Below are positions 1-13,134 of a DNA stretch of 64,000 nucleotides, piece after piece. Location: contig NZ_NINW01000048.1 in NCBI RefSeq assembly GCF_002188465.1, positions 62,001 through 126,000 on the forward strand. Direction: 5' to 3'. The translations under genes and the position numbers were made by a program. Numbering within the stretch: position 1 is the stretch's first letter; the number at the start of each line of letters is the position of its first letter. The stretch is from Pigmentiphaga sp. NML080357 (GTDB taxonomy: Bacteria > Pseudomonadota > Gammaproteobacteria > Burkholderiales > Burkholderiaceae_B). Below the pieces are notes generated by a model. That model was not told the origin of the DNA. It did not search any database and saw only the letters and a program-made list of their open reading frames with translations.

Positions 1-783
1 TGCCACGCGCATGACCGCGGGCTCCACCAGCGGATGAGGATGGCGGCGAAGGTGGGCCGCCAGCGCGATGCCGGACACGGCGCTGGCGGCGATCAGGCCC
101 GTCCCCAGTTGCCAGTGCCCGCCGTATCCCAGCATCTCGACGCCCACCATCAGCGCGCTCAGGGCCAGGCCGCTGAGCGCGAAACCGGCCGTATCGAGCG
201 GCCGCCGGGGCTGCGGCGGGGATTCGGGGATGTAGGCGCGTATCAGGAAGATGCCGGCTACGCCCAGCGGCACGTTCAGGATGAATATCCACTGCCAGCT
301 CAGATACGTCGCCAGGAAACCGCCCAGCGGCGGCCCGATCACCGGGGCGATCAGCCCCGGCCAGACGATGAAGGCCATGGCGCGGACCAGGTCTTCCTTG
401 CCGGTGTTGCGCAGCACCGCCAGCCGGCCCACCGGCACCATCATTGCCCCGGCCATGCCCTGGAACACCCGTGCCGCCGTGAACTGGGCGACGCTGGTGC
501 TGAGCGCGCACAACACCGATGCGACGGTGAACGCCGCGACCGCCCAGGCGAAGACGCGGCGGGTGCCGAGCCTGTCCGCGACCCAGCCGCTGATCGGGAT
601 GAAGACCGCGAGCGCCACCAGATAGGAGGTCATGCCTATGCTGAGATTGACGGGATTGGTGCCGAAGGTGGCGGCCATCTGTGGCAGCGCGGTGGCGATG
701 ACCGTGCCGTCCAGCGTCTCCATGAAGAAGGCGGCGGCGACGATCAGCCAGATGATGTTGGGCTTGGACGGGGTGGCGGTCAT
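1..783 (-). CDS. MFS drug transporter, DHA2/EmrB-QacA type (3' end cut by window edge)
   Basis: An open frame of 261 codons runs leftward from an ATG at 783 and off the window edge. Its product has the layout of a 14-helix major facilitator: a first membrane segment with FMETLDGTVIATALPQM (the D in TM1 and the LDxTVvNvALP-like signature of DHA2 proteins), then a cytoplasmic loop DRLGTRR (motif A), the helix ARVFQGMAGAMMVPVGR, and a motif C-like APVIGPPLGGF. This family exports drugs or other amphipathic compounds by proton antiport across the inner membrane. The substrate cannot be told. It is transcribed divergently from the next transporter with about 135 bp between them. The family call is firm; only the C-terminal half is missing, outside the window. 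Confidence 0.88.
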   Translation of the reverse strand, partial: MTATPSKPNIIWLIVAAAFFMETLDGTVIATALPQMAATFGTNPVNLSIGMTSYLVALAVFIPISGWVADRLGTRRVFAWAVAAFTVASVLCALSTSVAQFTAARVFQGMAGAMMVPVGRLAVLRNTGKEDLVRAMAFIVWPGLIAPVIGPPLGGFLATYLSWQWIFILNVPLGVAGIFLIRAYIPESPPQPRRPLDTAGFALSGLALSALMVGVEMLGYGGHWQLGTGLIAASAVSGIALAAHLRRHPHPLVEPAVMRVA

Positions 784-919
784 GGGGCGGCGCGGGTCGC
801 ATGCCGGAAAAGGCCGGGGCAGTATATCTCCGTCTCCCTGTTGCCCGGCGGGTTGTTCGATGGCGCGGCAGGTAAATAACCTAGAATCATAAGAAGTGCG
901 GATGGCAGGCCGGGGAGGC

Positions 920-2125
920 ATGAAGCAAAGCATGGAAGGATTGACCGAGAAAGCGGTGCGGCGCAACGCGCTGGTGCTCAGTTGCGCGCAGGCGCTTGGC
1001 GGCGCGAGTCCGGCCATCGTCATATCGCTCGGCGGGCTGGTGGGACAGACCCTGGCGGAAGACAAGGCGCTGGCGACCTTGCCGGTGAGCCTCTATAACC
1101 TCGGCCTTGCCCTGGGCACCATTCCCGCCGCGATGCTCATGCGCCGTCTCGGCCGGCGCGCGGCCTACATGCTGGGCGCGGCCATCGGCGTGGTGGCCGG
1201 CCTGCTGGGCGCCCACAGCATCACGTCCGGCGCCTTCGCCCTGTTCTGCGTCGCCACCGCCATCGCCGGCCTCTACGGTTCATGCGTGCAGAGCTATCGC
1301 TTCGGCGCCACCGACGGCGCCGATCCGGCCTTTCGGGCGCGTGCCATTTCCTGGGTCATGGTGGGCGGCCTCGTGGGCGCCGTCGTGGGCCCGCAAACCG
1401 TCATCTGGACCCGCGACGCCATCGCCGGCATCCCGTTCGCCGGCAGTTTCGTGGGCCAGGCCGCGCTCGCCTTGCTGGCGATCCCGGTGCTGATGATGCT
1501 GCGCGGATCGGTACGTCCGGCGGCCGAGCAGAGCGGCGGCCGCTCCCTGCGCGAGATCGCGTCGTCCGGCCGCTTCGTCGTGGCGGTGATCGCCGGCATC
1601 GTGTCGTTCGGCATGATGAGCTTCGTGATGACCGCCGCGCCGATCGCGATGGTGGCTTGCGGGCACACGGTGGGTGAGGCTGCGATGGGCATCCAGTGGC
1701 ACGTGCTGGCGATGTATGCGCCGAGTTTCTTCACCGGCAGGCTGATCACGCGCTATGGCAAGGAGCGCGTCACCATGGCGGGACTCCTGTTGATGGCGGT
1801 CTCGGGCACGATCGCGCTGGCGGGGCTGACCGTGGCGCATTTCTGGCTGTCGCTGGTCTTCCTCGGCGTGGGGTGGAATCTCGGTTTCATCGGCGCGACC
1901 GCGATGGTCACCGACTGCTACCGGCCCGAGGAACGAACCAAGGTGCAGGCCCTGAACGACTTCCTGGTGTTCGGGTCGGTGGCGCTGGCTTCGTTCTCCT
2001 CGGGCAAGCTGCTCAATGCCGCCGGCTGGGAAACGATCAATTGGCTGCTGTACCCCGCCGTGGCCGCGGTGCTCGTGCCGCTGCTGTGGCAGTGGGGGCG
2101 CACCGCCCGCCGCCAGGCTGCCTGA
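920..2125 (+). CDS. MFS transporter, 12-helix
   Basis: The product of about 401 residues is a polytopic membrane protein with two six-helix halves. Motif A-like RRLGRR follows the second helix, and the N-terminal helix is ALVLSCAQALGGASPAIVISLGG. This resembles a widespread proteobacterial MFS group of unknown substrate. The start is uncertain: the frame is open from a GTG at 896, with ATGs at 902, 920 and 932. I chose 920, although the purine-rich stretch just before it (912-918) is closer than usual, and 932 is equally possible. Both flanking genes point away or towards it (divergent MFS upstream, convergent ankyrin gene downstream), so it is probably a single-gene unit. Confidence 0.8.
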   Translation: MKQSMEGLTEKAVRRNALVLSCAQALGGASPAIVISLGGLVGQTLAEDKALATLPVSLYNLGLALGTIPAAMLMRRLGRRAAYMLGAAIGVVAGLLGAHSITSGAFALFCVATAIAGLYGSCVQSYRFGATDGADPAFRARAISWVMVGGLVGAVVGPQTVIWTRDAIAGIPFAGSFVGQAALALLAIPVLMMLRGSVRPAAEQSGGRSLREIASSGRFVVAVIAGIVSFGMMSFVMTAAPIAMVACGHTVGEAAMGIQWHVLAMYAPSFFTGRLITRYGKERVTMAGLLLMAVSGTIALAGLTVAHFWLSLVFLGVGWNLGFIGATAMVTDCYRPEERTKVQALNDFLVFGSVALASFSSGKLLNAAGWETINWLLYPAVAAVLVPLLWQWGRTARRQAA

Positions 2126-2143
2126 CGCCGCGCCTCAGGCGTC
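2120..2143. terminator. Short hairpin over the two convergent stop codons
   Basis: GCCTGA at 2120-2125 pairs with TCAGGC at 2135-2140, and GACGCC at 2124-2129 pairs with GGCGTC at 2138-2143, so two alternative small hairpins overlap the stops of the convergent MFS and ankyrin genes. There is no T tract. A role in termination is inference only. Confidence 0.3.
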
Positions 2144-2530
2144 GCCGAGCAGCCCGGTCCGGCCGAACATGCGCGCGGTATCGCGCGCCGAAGGCGTGCC
2201 CAGTTCGGGATCGGCGCCGCCTTCCAGCAGCGTACGCACGACTTCGTCGCTGCCCTTGAACACCGCCCCGGCCAGGGGGCTCTGGCCGCGGTCGTTGACC
2301 CGGTTGGGGTCGGCACCGTGCTGCAGCAGCTTCTTAACCGTGTCCACATGGCCGTAGTAGGCCGCCAGCATGATGAGACTGTCGCCCTTGTCATTGGTAA
2401 GGTCGGCGGGAGCGCCTGCCTGCAGGTAGGCGGCCAGCTGCTCCGTCTGCCCCTCCCGTGCCATGTCGAATAGCTTGCCGGCCAAGGCCAGCACGGATTC
2501 GCTGGGTTTGTAAGCGTCGGTTGGGCTCAT
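2135..2530 (-). CDS. Small ankyrin-repeat protein
   Basis: This 131-residue protein consists mostly of ankyrin repeats. The unit around residues 45-75 (DKGDSLIMLAAYYGHVDTVKKLL) and the next (NDRGQSPLAGAVFKGSDEVVRTLLEGGADPE) show the typical TxLxxAxxxGhxxvvxxLLxxGADpn pattern. There is no signal peptide or membrane segment, so it is probably cytoplasmic and acts by protein-protein contact. The partner is unknown. It is convergent with the MFS gene, and its ATG faces the glgA leader across about 324 bp. Confidence 0.85.
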   Translation of the reverse strand: MSPTDAYKPSESVLALAGKLFDMAREGQTEQLAAYLQAGAPADLTNDKGDSLIMLAAYYGHVDTVKKLLQHGADPNRVNDRGQSPLAGAVFKGSDEVVRTLLEGGADPELGTPSARDTARMFGRTGLLGDA

Positions 2531-2854
2531 GATTTCTCTTCGTGATCAAAGACTTCCGCCGGCGAGTCCGGGAAGGAAGTCGTTACAAACTTGGCGCTCG
2601 CTGCCAACAGCCTGACGCACTATGGCATGCATATTGCCCTAGTCGCTGCAAGGGATACAAATCCCGGGGAATCGGCCCGCCGGACGTGTACATCTTACTC
2701 ATGGCGGTAATTTTTATCGGCGAGGATGAAATCTCCTCCGCCGGCGGCCTGAGCTCCTCGGCGATGCGAAAGAATGATCCCCCGCGTATTGAACACCCTT
2801 GATTCTCACTCACCCCGCTGCCCATGGGGAAGCGTCTTTTGCCGGAGAAAAATC
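2531..2854 (+). promoter_or_regulatory. Leader and promoter region of the glucan/trehalose cluster
   Basis: No convincing gene lies in this 324-bp gap between the ankyrin gene and glgA. A possible sigma-70-type promoter is TTGCCC at 2634-2639, a 16-bp spacer and TACAAA at 2656-2661, which would give a leader of roughly 190 nt. Within that leader a purine-rich stretch, GGCGAGGATGAAATCTCC around 2720, can pair with the CCGCCGGCGG that follows. This is the only plausible promoter region ahead of the eight-gene cluster. The promoter assignment is made by eye. Confidence 0.35.
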
Positions 2855-4396
2855 TTGCTGCCGAGAGTCATGCTAGTAACGTCAGAAGCTTTGCCACTTG
2901 CGAAAACCGGGGGATTGGGTGACGCGGTGAGCGGCTTGGCGCGCGCCCTGCGCGACGCGCATGTGGATGCCACCGTGTTCATGCCCGCCTACGAAAGCGC
3001 GATGGATGCGGCCTGCGATCTCGAGGAAGTGGCCGAGCTGCCGGGGTTGGCCGGCGGCGATGCCACCGTATGGGCCGGGTGGGTGGCCGATACCGAGATC
3101 CCCGTCCTGCTGTTGCGCAACGATCGCCTGTACGTGCGCCCCGGCAATCCTTACCTGGACGCGAACGGGAAGGAGTTTCCCGACAACGGAATCCGCTTTG
3201 CCGCGCTGGCCCAGGCAGCAAAGCGGATTTCGGTTGGCGAGACACCCATACGCGTACCGCACGTGGTGCATGCGCACGACTGGCATGCCGGCCTGACGCC
3301 GCTGTACCTGCACGCTGCGGGCGTCAAGCGCCCCAAAACCGTGCTGACCATCCATAACCTGGCATTCCAGGGCAACTTTCCGCTGCACCTGGCCGACGAG
3401 CTTGGGATCCCGCCCGCCTATCGGGGCAGCGAGGGGGCCGAGTTCTGGGGCCACCTCAATTTCATGAAGGCGGGGCTGCGCTATGCGGATCGGCTTACCA
3501 CCGTAAGCGCCACCTACGCGCGCGAAATCCTGACGCCCGAGTTCGGCCACGGGCTGGACGGCGTGTTGCGCGAGCGTGCCCACGAATTGCACGCGATTCC
3601 CAACGGCATCGATACCGAGGTCTGGGACCCGAGCACCGATCCTTTCCTGCCCGAGCATTTCTCGGCGCTCGACATGCGCGGCAAGGTGCGCAACAAGCTC
3701 GAGATGCAACAGGCCTTCGGCTTGCCGACCGATCCCGAGGCGCCGCTGCTGGCAATGGGCAGCCGCCTGACCTCGCAGAAAATGGCGGACCTGGCGGTAG
3801 AGGTCTTTCCCCGGCTGCTGGCCGCGCATCCGCGGCTGCAGATCGCCGTGCTCGGCTGCGGCGAACGAGCGATCGAAGAGGCGCTGCGAGCCGTGGCCGA
3901 GCGCTATCCGCGCAATCTGGGCGTGCACATCGGTTACGACGAGCGGCGCGGACACCTGCTTCATGCGGGCGCGGACATGCTGCTGCACGGCAGCCGCTTC
4001 GAGCCTTTCGGCCTGACGCCCCTGTACTCGATGCTGTACGGGACCGTGCCGATCGCTTCCCGCGTGGGCGGGCTGGCCGACAGCATCGTCGGCCTGTCGC
4101 CCGAGCCGGGCGCGGAGGTCGGCTCGGCCACCGGCATCTTGTTCGATGGCGACACGCCGGACGACATGCAGAAGGCAGTGGAGCGGGCGCTGGACGTATT
4201 CGCGCAGCCACAGAAATGGTCGGCCTTGCAGAAGAACGGCATGACCACGCATTTCGGCTGGGAAGCTTCCGCCGCCCAGTATGTCGAGCTGTATCGCATG
4301 CTCGCTCCGGTTGCGCCGGTCGGCGCGCCCATGGTTGCACGCCGGCCCGAGACGGCCAGCATCCCGGCCGCGACGGCAGTACGGAAACGGGCCTGA
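2855..4396 (+). CDS. glgA: Glycogen synthase GlgA (ADP-glucose, GT5 family)
   Basis: GlgA extends alpha-1,4-glucan chains from ADP-glucose. The product has two Rossmann-like halves. The N-terminal KTGGL nucleotide-sugar motif is in LPLAKTGGLGDAV near residue 16. The C-terminal donor-site region reads GSRFEPFGLTPLYSMLYGT, where the cysteine of the common SRFEPCGL motif is replaced by F. I place the start at a TTG (2855) because GGAG at 2844-2847 lies seven bases upstream and the product then begins with the family-typical MLPRVMLVTSE. An ATG at 2870 is the alternative. The result is 513 residues, a little longer than the usual ~480. It opens the cluster; its stop overlaps the next ATG (TGATG). 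Confidence 0.93.
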   Translation: MLPRVMLVTSEALPLAKTGGLGDAVSGLARALRDAHVDATVFMPAYESAMDAACDLEEVAELPGLAGGDATVWAGWVADTEIPVLLLRNDRLYVRPGNPYLDANGKEFPDNGIRFAALAQAAKRISVGETPIRVPHVVHAHDWHAGLTPLYLHAAGVKRPKTVLTIHNLAFQGNFPLHLADELGIPPAYRGSEGAEFWGHLNFMKAGLRYADRLTTVSATYAREILTPEFGHGLDGVLRERAHELHAIPNGIDTEVWDPSTDPFLPEHFSALDMRGKVRNKLEMQQAFGLPTDPEAPLLAMGSRLTSQKMADLAVEVFPRLLAAHPRLQIAVLGCGERAIEEALRAVAERYPRNLGVHIGYDERRGHLLHAGADMLLHGSRFEPFGLTPLYSMLYGTVPIASRVGGLADSIVGLSPEPGAEVGSATGILFDGDTPDDMQKAVERALDVFAQPQKWSALQKNGMTTHFGWEASAAQYVELYRMLAPVAPVGAPMVARRPETASIPAATAVRKRA

Positions 4397-7300
4397 TGGC
4401 GGCGGCGCGACGGAGTCCGCTCCGGATCTATCAGGCGCGTGCCGCGGTCCTGGGCCCCGTGCTCGACGAGGCGGGGCAATTGGCCGCGGCGTGGCGCGGC
4501 CTTCTGGAGACCGCGGCCGCTTTGGGGTTCGGACAGGTGTTGACGGACGCGCGCGTCGTCGATGTCGAGGCAGCGTGCTCCGCATTGGTGCGCGCCGCCT
4601 CGCGTCGCCGCCTGGCGCTTTACCTGGACTGCCACGTGGGCGAGGCGGGGACCGCCATCTCTTCCGGCCAGGGTGGTGCCGGGCATGCGCTGGATCCGCG
4701 CGTATTGGCGCCTGCCGCGCCGCATGGCGGAGAGGAAGCGGTCGACTGGAGCGCACGGGCGCCGGCCTGGCGCAAGTGGGGCGTGAGCGGTCTCTTGTTG
4801 CGCGGGCTGCGGGACGTGCCGCCCGACAAGCTGCGCGAGCGGCTCGCCCCGCTGCGCGACGGTGAACAGGACCTGGACCTGCTGGCCTGGACACCGGGGC
4901 TGTCGCGCGAAGCGGTCCGGGGCCTGCGCGGCCTGGGGTTCTCGCACGTCTTTTCTTCCCTTGCCTGGTGGGACTTCCACAGCGCCTGGCTCATGGACGA
5001 GCGGCACGCGCTGGACCAAGCCGCCGACGTACTGGCTTTTCCCGCGGATCCATACGGGCCCGGCGCGACCGGCGTCGGCGTACCGGACGTCGAGGTTCGC
5101 CGCCGGGCCGCGACACGGGCGCTGTGGGCCGCCGTATCGACGGGGTCGGGCTGGCTGGCTCCCATGGGATTCGAGCGATACGGCCTGGACGGCGCGCCCC
5201 ACGACCAGCTGGACCTGAGCGCCGACATCCGGGCCGCCAATCGCTGGCTGGCCGGCGTGCCCGCCGCCGGCGTGGAGCTGTTGCCGCTGGGCGGAACCGA
5301 TGCCATCGTGGCCGCGTTGCTGCGCAGGGCGCGAGGGCCGCGCGGCTGGCGCAATCATCTGCTGCTTTTCAATCCCGACTTGCTGGCTTCCACGGCGGTC
5401 GACTGGGACGCCATTCAAGCCCGGCTGCCAGATCGCGTGCAGCGCGCCGTGCGGGTGCGGGAAGATGCCGTCGATGCGCTGCATGCCGGCGTGCCCGCGT
5501 GCCTCGAGCCGGGGGCCGCCGCGATCGTGGAGCTCGGGCCCGCGCCGCCAGTCCTCGGGGGGCCGCCGCGGCGCCGTTCGCTGACGGCGGCCATGGCCGC
5601 GCCACGGGTGTCGATCGAGGCCGTCGCCCCGGTGATCGAAGGCGGCCGTTTCGCCGTCAAGCGCACGCCCGGCGAAGCCTTGCGCGTGCAGGCCGACATA
5701 TTCATGGATGGCCACGACAAGCTGGCCGCGCACCTGTTGTGGCGGGCGGCGGACGAGGACGCGTGGACGCGCATCCCGATGAGGCACGTGGACAACGACA
5801 GATGGGAAGCAGTGTGCCGTCCCGAACGAGTGGGCATGGGCTGCTACGCGATCGAGGCCTGGCGCGACACGTTTTCCACTTATCTCGACGAGTTGCGCAA
5901 GAAGATCGAGGCGGGCCTGGATGTGGGCCTCGAGGTCGAGGAAGTCAGGGCCTGGATCATGAAGGTCCTGGCGGCGCGCGGCACGCACGCCGACGAGGAC
6001 GTGCGCGCCCGCGCCGACGAGGCCGCGCAGCGCCTGCCCGGCCTGGCCGCCGACGCCTGCCTGGAATGGATACGCTCCGCACAGGCCGCCGAGCTGATGC
6101 AGGCGCTGGATCCGAGGGAGTTTGCCTCCCGCTCGCCCGAGTTTCCGGTCCGGGTAGAGCGGCGCGCCGCGCAGTTCGCGAGCTGGTACGAACTCTTTCC
6201 CCGTTCGCAGAGCGGCGATGCGCGCCGGCACGGGACCTTCGCCGACGTGGCGGCCAGGTTGCCGGCCATCCGCGACATGGGATTCGACGTGCTGTACTTC
6301 CCGCCCATCCATCCCATCGGGCGCAAGAACAGGAAGGGGCGCAACAACAGCCTGGTGGCGGGCCCCGACGATCCGGGCAGTCCTTATGCCATCGGCGCGC
6401 AGGAGGGCGGCCACGATGCCATCCATCCGGAACTGGGCACGCTGGACGATTTCCGCCGGCTGGTCGAGGCTGCGGCCCGGCACGGACTGGAGATCGCGCT
6501 CGATTTCGCCATCCAGTGTTCGCCCGACCATCCCTGGCTGACCGAGCACCCGGAATGGTTCGCCTGGCGCGCGGACGGCTCGCTGCGCTATGCCGAAAAC
6601 CCGCCCAAGAAATACGAGGACATCGTCAACGTCGATTTCTATGCCCGCGGGCCGGGCGGCCGCGACGCCGCCTCCGGGCTCTGGCTGGCGCTGCTGGACG
6701 TGGTGCTGTTCTGGGCGAACGAGGGCGTGCGGATCTTCCGCGTCGACAATCCCCATACCAAGCCGCTGCCCTTCTGGGAATGGCTGATCGCGCAGGTGCA
6801 TGCCCGGCATCCCGACGTGGTGTTCCTGTCGGAAGCGTTCACCCGGCCCAAGATGATGTACCGGCTCGCCAAGCTGGGTTTCTCGCAGTCGTATACCTAT
6901 TTCACCTGGCGCGAGAGCAAGTGGGAACTGGCCGCGTACCTCGACGAAATTTCTCGGCCGCCGGTTTCCGATTTCTTCCGTCCCAATTTCTTCGTCAATA
7001 CTCCCGACATCAATCCGCGCTACCTGCATTCGTCCGGCCGTCCGGGGTTTCTCATCCGGGCGGCGCTGGCGGCAACCATGTCCGGTTCCTGGGGCATGTA
7101 CAACGGGTTCGAGCTGTGCGAGGCGGCGCCGGTCCCAGGCAAGGAGGAATACCTGGATTCGGAGAAGTACGAGATCCGGGCCTGGGACTGGAACCGTCCC
7201 GGCAATATCGTGGCCGAGATCGGCATGCTCAATCGCATCCGGCGCGACAACCCCGCGTTGCATATCCATACAGGCATACGCTTTCTCAATACCGATAATG

Positions 7301-7557
7301 ACCGGGTGCTGGCCTATACCAAGGCCACGCCGGAGCGCGACAACGTGGTCCTGGTGGTGGTGAGCCTGGACCCCCATGCCGGGCAGGGGGCCCATATCGA
7401 ACTGCCGCTGTGGGAGTTCGGCCTGCCGGACAACGGCACCCTGCATGCCGAGGACCTGTTGCACGGCTATCGCTTCGACTGGCGGGGAAAGATGCAATAC
7501 GTCCGCCTCGAACCCCACGGTCCGTACGCGATATGGCGGATCTCCCGGCGGTTCTAG
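4396..7557 (+). CDS. glgE: Maltose-1-phosphate maltosyltransferase GlgE with long N-terminal extension
   Basis: GlgE (GH13 subfamily 3) transfers maltose from alpha-maltose-1-phosphate to the end of a glucan chain. The family core begins near residue 403 (RVSIEAVAPVIEGGRF). The catalytic barrel has its nucleophile in RVDNPHTKP (D784), the acid/base in LSEAFTRPKMM (E813) and the third acid in NTPDINPRYL (D871). Canonical GlgE is about 660 residues; this protein is 1053. The first ~400 residues form an extra domain that looks like a degenerate sugar-enzyme fold (for example WLAPMGFERYGLDGAPH) without a visible catalytic triad. The ATG overlaps the glgA stop by one base. treS/mak, which supplies maltose-1-phosphate, follows after 23 bp. 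Confidence 0.93.
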   Translation: MAAARRSPLRIYQARAAVLGPVLDEAGQLAAAWRGLLETAAALGFGQVLTDARVVDVEAACSALVRAASRRRLALYLDCHVGEAGTAISSGQGGAGHALDPRVLAPAAPHGGEEAVDWSARAPAWRKWGVSGLLLRGLRDVPPDKLRERLAPLRDGEQDLDLLAWTPGLSREAVRGLRGLGFSHVFSSLAWWDFHSAWLMDERHALDQAADVLAFPADPYGPGATGVGVPDVEVRRRAATRALWAAVSTGSGWLAPMGFERYGLDGAPHDQLDLSADIRAANRWLAGVPAAGVELLPLGGTDAIVAALLRRARGPRGWRNHLLLFNPDLLASTAVDWDAIQARLPDRVQRAVRVREDAVDALHAGVPACLEPGAAAIVELGPAPPVLGGPPRRRSLTAAMAAPRVSIEAVAPVIEGGRFAVKRTPGEALRVQADIFMDGHDKLAAHLLWRAADEDAWTRIPMRHVDNDRWEAVCRPERVGMGCYAIEAWRDTFSTYLDELRKKIEAGLDVGLEVEEVRAWIMKVLAARGTHADEDVRARADEAAQRLPGLAADACLEWIRSAQAAELMQALDPREFASRSPEFPVRVERRAAQFASWYELFPRSQSGDARRHGTFADVAARLPAIRDMGFDVLYFPPIHPIGRKNRKGRNNSLVAGPDDPGSPYAIGAQEGGHDAIHPELGTLDDFRRLVEAAARHGLEIALDFAIQCSPDHPWLTEHPEWFAWRADGSLRYAENPPKKYEDIVNVDFYARGPGGRDAASGLWLALLDVVLFWANEGVRIFRVDNPHTKPLPFWEWLIAQVHARHPDVVFLSEAFTRPKMMYRLAKLGFSQSYTYFTWRESKWELAAYLDEISRPPVSDFFRPNFFVNTPDINPRYLHSSGRPGFLIRAALAATMSGSWGMYNGFELCEAAPVPGKEEYLDSEKYEIRAWDWNRPGNIVAEIGMLNRIRRDNPALHIHTGIRFLNTDNDRVLAYTKATPERDNVVLVVVSLDPHAGQGAHIELPLWEFGLPDNGTLHAEDLLHGYRFDWRGKMQYVRLEPHGPYAIWRISRRF

Positions 7558-7580
7558 GGACCTATCGGCAGCGAGGACGC

Positions 7581-10935
<3,355 letters not shown>

Positions 10936-10952
<17 letters not shown>

Positions 10953-13131
10953 CAGCGGGATCGGCCCCGCGGATATAGACGCCCTGGCGGCCGGCCGGCA
11001 TGCCGACCCTTTCGCCGTGCTGGGGCCGCACCGCAAGGGCGATGGAATCTGCATACGGGCGTTTCTGCCCGGCGCGGTGACCGTCGAGGCGGTGTCGGAC
11101 ACGGGCGGCGTGCTGGCCCTGCAACCCTTGCGCGACGGCGTGTTCGAGGGATGCGCCGACGCCGGTTTCCTTCCCACCCGGACCGGATATCGGCTGCGCA
11201 TCCAATGGCCGGGCTCTTTCCAGGAAACCGAGGATCCCTACGCGTTCGGGCTCATACTGGGTGAGGAAGACCTCGCCCTGATCGCGCAGGGCGCCCACGA
11301 GGCCGTGGACGACTGCCTGGGCGGCCATTGCGCCGAAATCGAGGGCGTGCCGGGCGTGCGCTTCGCGGTCTGGGCGCCCAATGCCCGGCGAGTGTCGGTG
11401 GTGGGCAACTTCAACGCCTGGGACGGCCGGCGCCATCCCATGCGGCTGCGCTATGCGGCGGGAGTCTGGGAGCTGTTCGTGCCCCGGCTCACGCATGGCG
11501 AGGCCTACAAGTACGAGCTGATCGGCGCCGACGGCAGGCTGCTGCCGCAAAAGGCCGATCCCTATGCGCGCCAGGCCGAGCTGGCGCCGGCCTCGGCTTC
11601 GGTAGTAGCCGATCCCGAGCCGTTCGGCTGGACCGACCAGGCCTGGATGGCCGGCCGCGCCGCGCGCCACGCCCCCGACGCCCCCATCTCGGTCTACGAG
11701 GTGCATGTCGGCTCGTGGCTGCGGCGCGACGACGGCGGAAACTGGAACTGGCAGGAACTGGCCGACCGGCTGATCCCGTATGCGCGGGAGATGGGGTTTA
11801 CCCATCTCGAGCTCATGCCCATCATGGAACACCCGTTCGGCGGATCCTGGGGCTACCAGCCGCTGGGGCTGTTCGCACCGACCGCGCGCTACGGTTCGCC
11901 GCGGGATTTCGCCGCGTTCGTCGACCGCTGCCACGGCGCGGGGCTGGGCGTGATCCTGGACTGGGTGCCCGCGCATTTTCCCTCCGACGTCTACGGGCTT
12001 GCCCGCTTCGACGGCACGGCGTTGTACGAATACGAGGATCCGCGCGAAGGCTTCCACCAGGATTGGAACACCTACATCTACAACCTGGGCCGCAACGAGG
12101 TCCGCAATTTCGTGCGGGCCAGCGGACTTGCCTGGTTGAGGCGCTATCACGTGGACGGCTTGCGGGTGGATGCGGTCGCCTCGATGCTGTATCGGGACTA
12201 CAGCCGCCGCGAAGGGGAATGGATACCGAATTACTACGGGGGACGCGAGAACCTCGAAGCCATTTCCTTCCTGCGCGAACTGAACGAGCAGGTGCGCCGC
12301 CATGTGCCGGACGCGATGATGATCGCCGAAGAATCGACCGCCTGGCCCGGCGTGACCACGCCGGTGGGCGAAGGCGGGCTGGGGTTCCACTACAAGTGGA
12401 ACATGGGGTGGATGCACGATACCTTGCGGTACATGCACGATGATCCCTTGTTCCGGCACTATCATCATCACGACATGACTTTCGGCATGGTCTATGCCTA
12501 TTCCGAGAAGTTCATGCTGCCGCTCTCGCACGACGAAGTGGTGCACGGCAAGGGCTCGCTGATCGGCAAAATGCCCGGCGACCGCTGGCAGCGCTTCGCC
12601 AATCTGCGCGCCTACTTCGGCTTCATGTGGAGTCACCCGGGCAAGAAGCTGCTTTTCATGGGCGGGGAGATCGCGCAAGAGCGGGAGTGGAACCACGACG
12701 CGCAGCTCGATTGGGACGCGCTGGCCGATCCGCTGCACGCCGGGATGCAGCGCCTGGTCCGGGACCTGAACCATGCGTATGCCGCCGTTTCCGCGCTGCA
12801 CAGGCTCGACGCCGATTCCGCGGGCTTCCGGTGGATCGTCGGCGACGACGATCGCAACAGCGTTTTCGCCTACCTGCGCAGCGACGGCGATCGCCACGTG
12901 CTCGCGGTCTGCAACATGACTCCCGTGCCGCGCCATGAATACCTGCTGGGCGTTCCGCGCGGCGGACGCTGGAGGGAGATCGTCAATACCGACGCGGCCG
13001 ACTATGGCGGCTCCGGCATGGGCAACGGCGGTGGCGTCGAGGCCCGCCACGAGGCTTCCCACGGCCTGCCGCATGCGCTTGCGCTGACGCTGCCTCCGCT
13101 GGCGACCTTGCTGCTCGAGCCACAGGAGTAG
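10936..13131 (+). CDS. glgB: 1,4-alpha-glucan branching enzyme GlgB
   Basis: GlgB cuts alpha-1,4 chains and rejoins them by alpha-1,6 bonds. The product of 731 residues is of normal length, with the two N-terminal CBM48 modules ([12 protein letters not shown] near residue 20; [20 protein letters not shown] near 140). The catalytic residues are in [22 protein letters not shown] (D412), [12 protein letters not shown] (E465) and [13 protein letters not shown] (D533). The start is a TTG (10936) preceded by GGAAGGAAGAG, so the ribosome site lies inside the end of treS. It works on the chains made by GlgE and GlgA. glgX starts three bases after its stop. Confidence 0.96.
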
Positions 13132-13134
13132 CGC

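Noticed and set aside
34-892. Plus-strand open frames at the left edge
   Set aside because: They lie opposite a clear MFS transporter on the minus strand; their products are Arg/His/Gly-rich and have no domain features.
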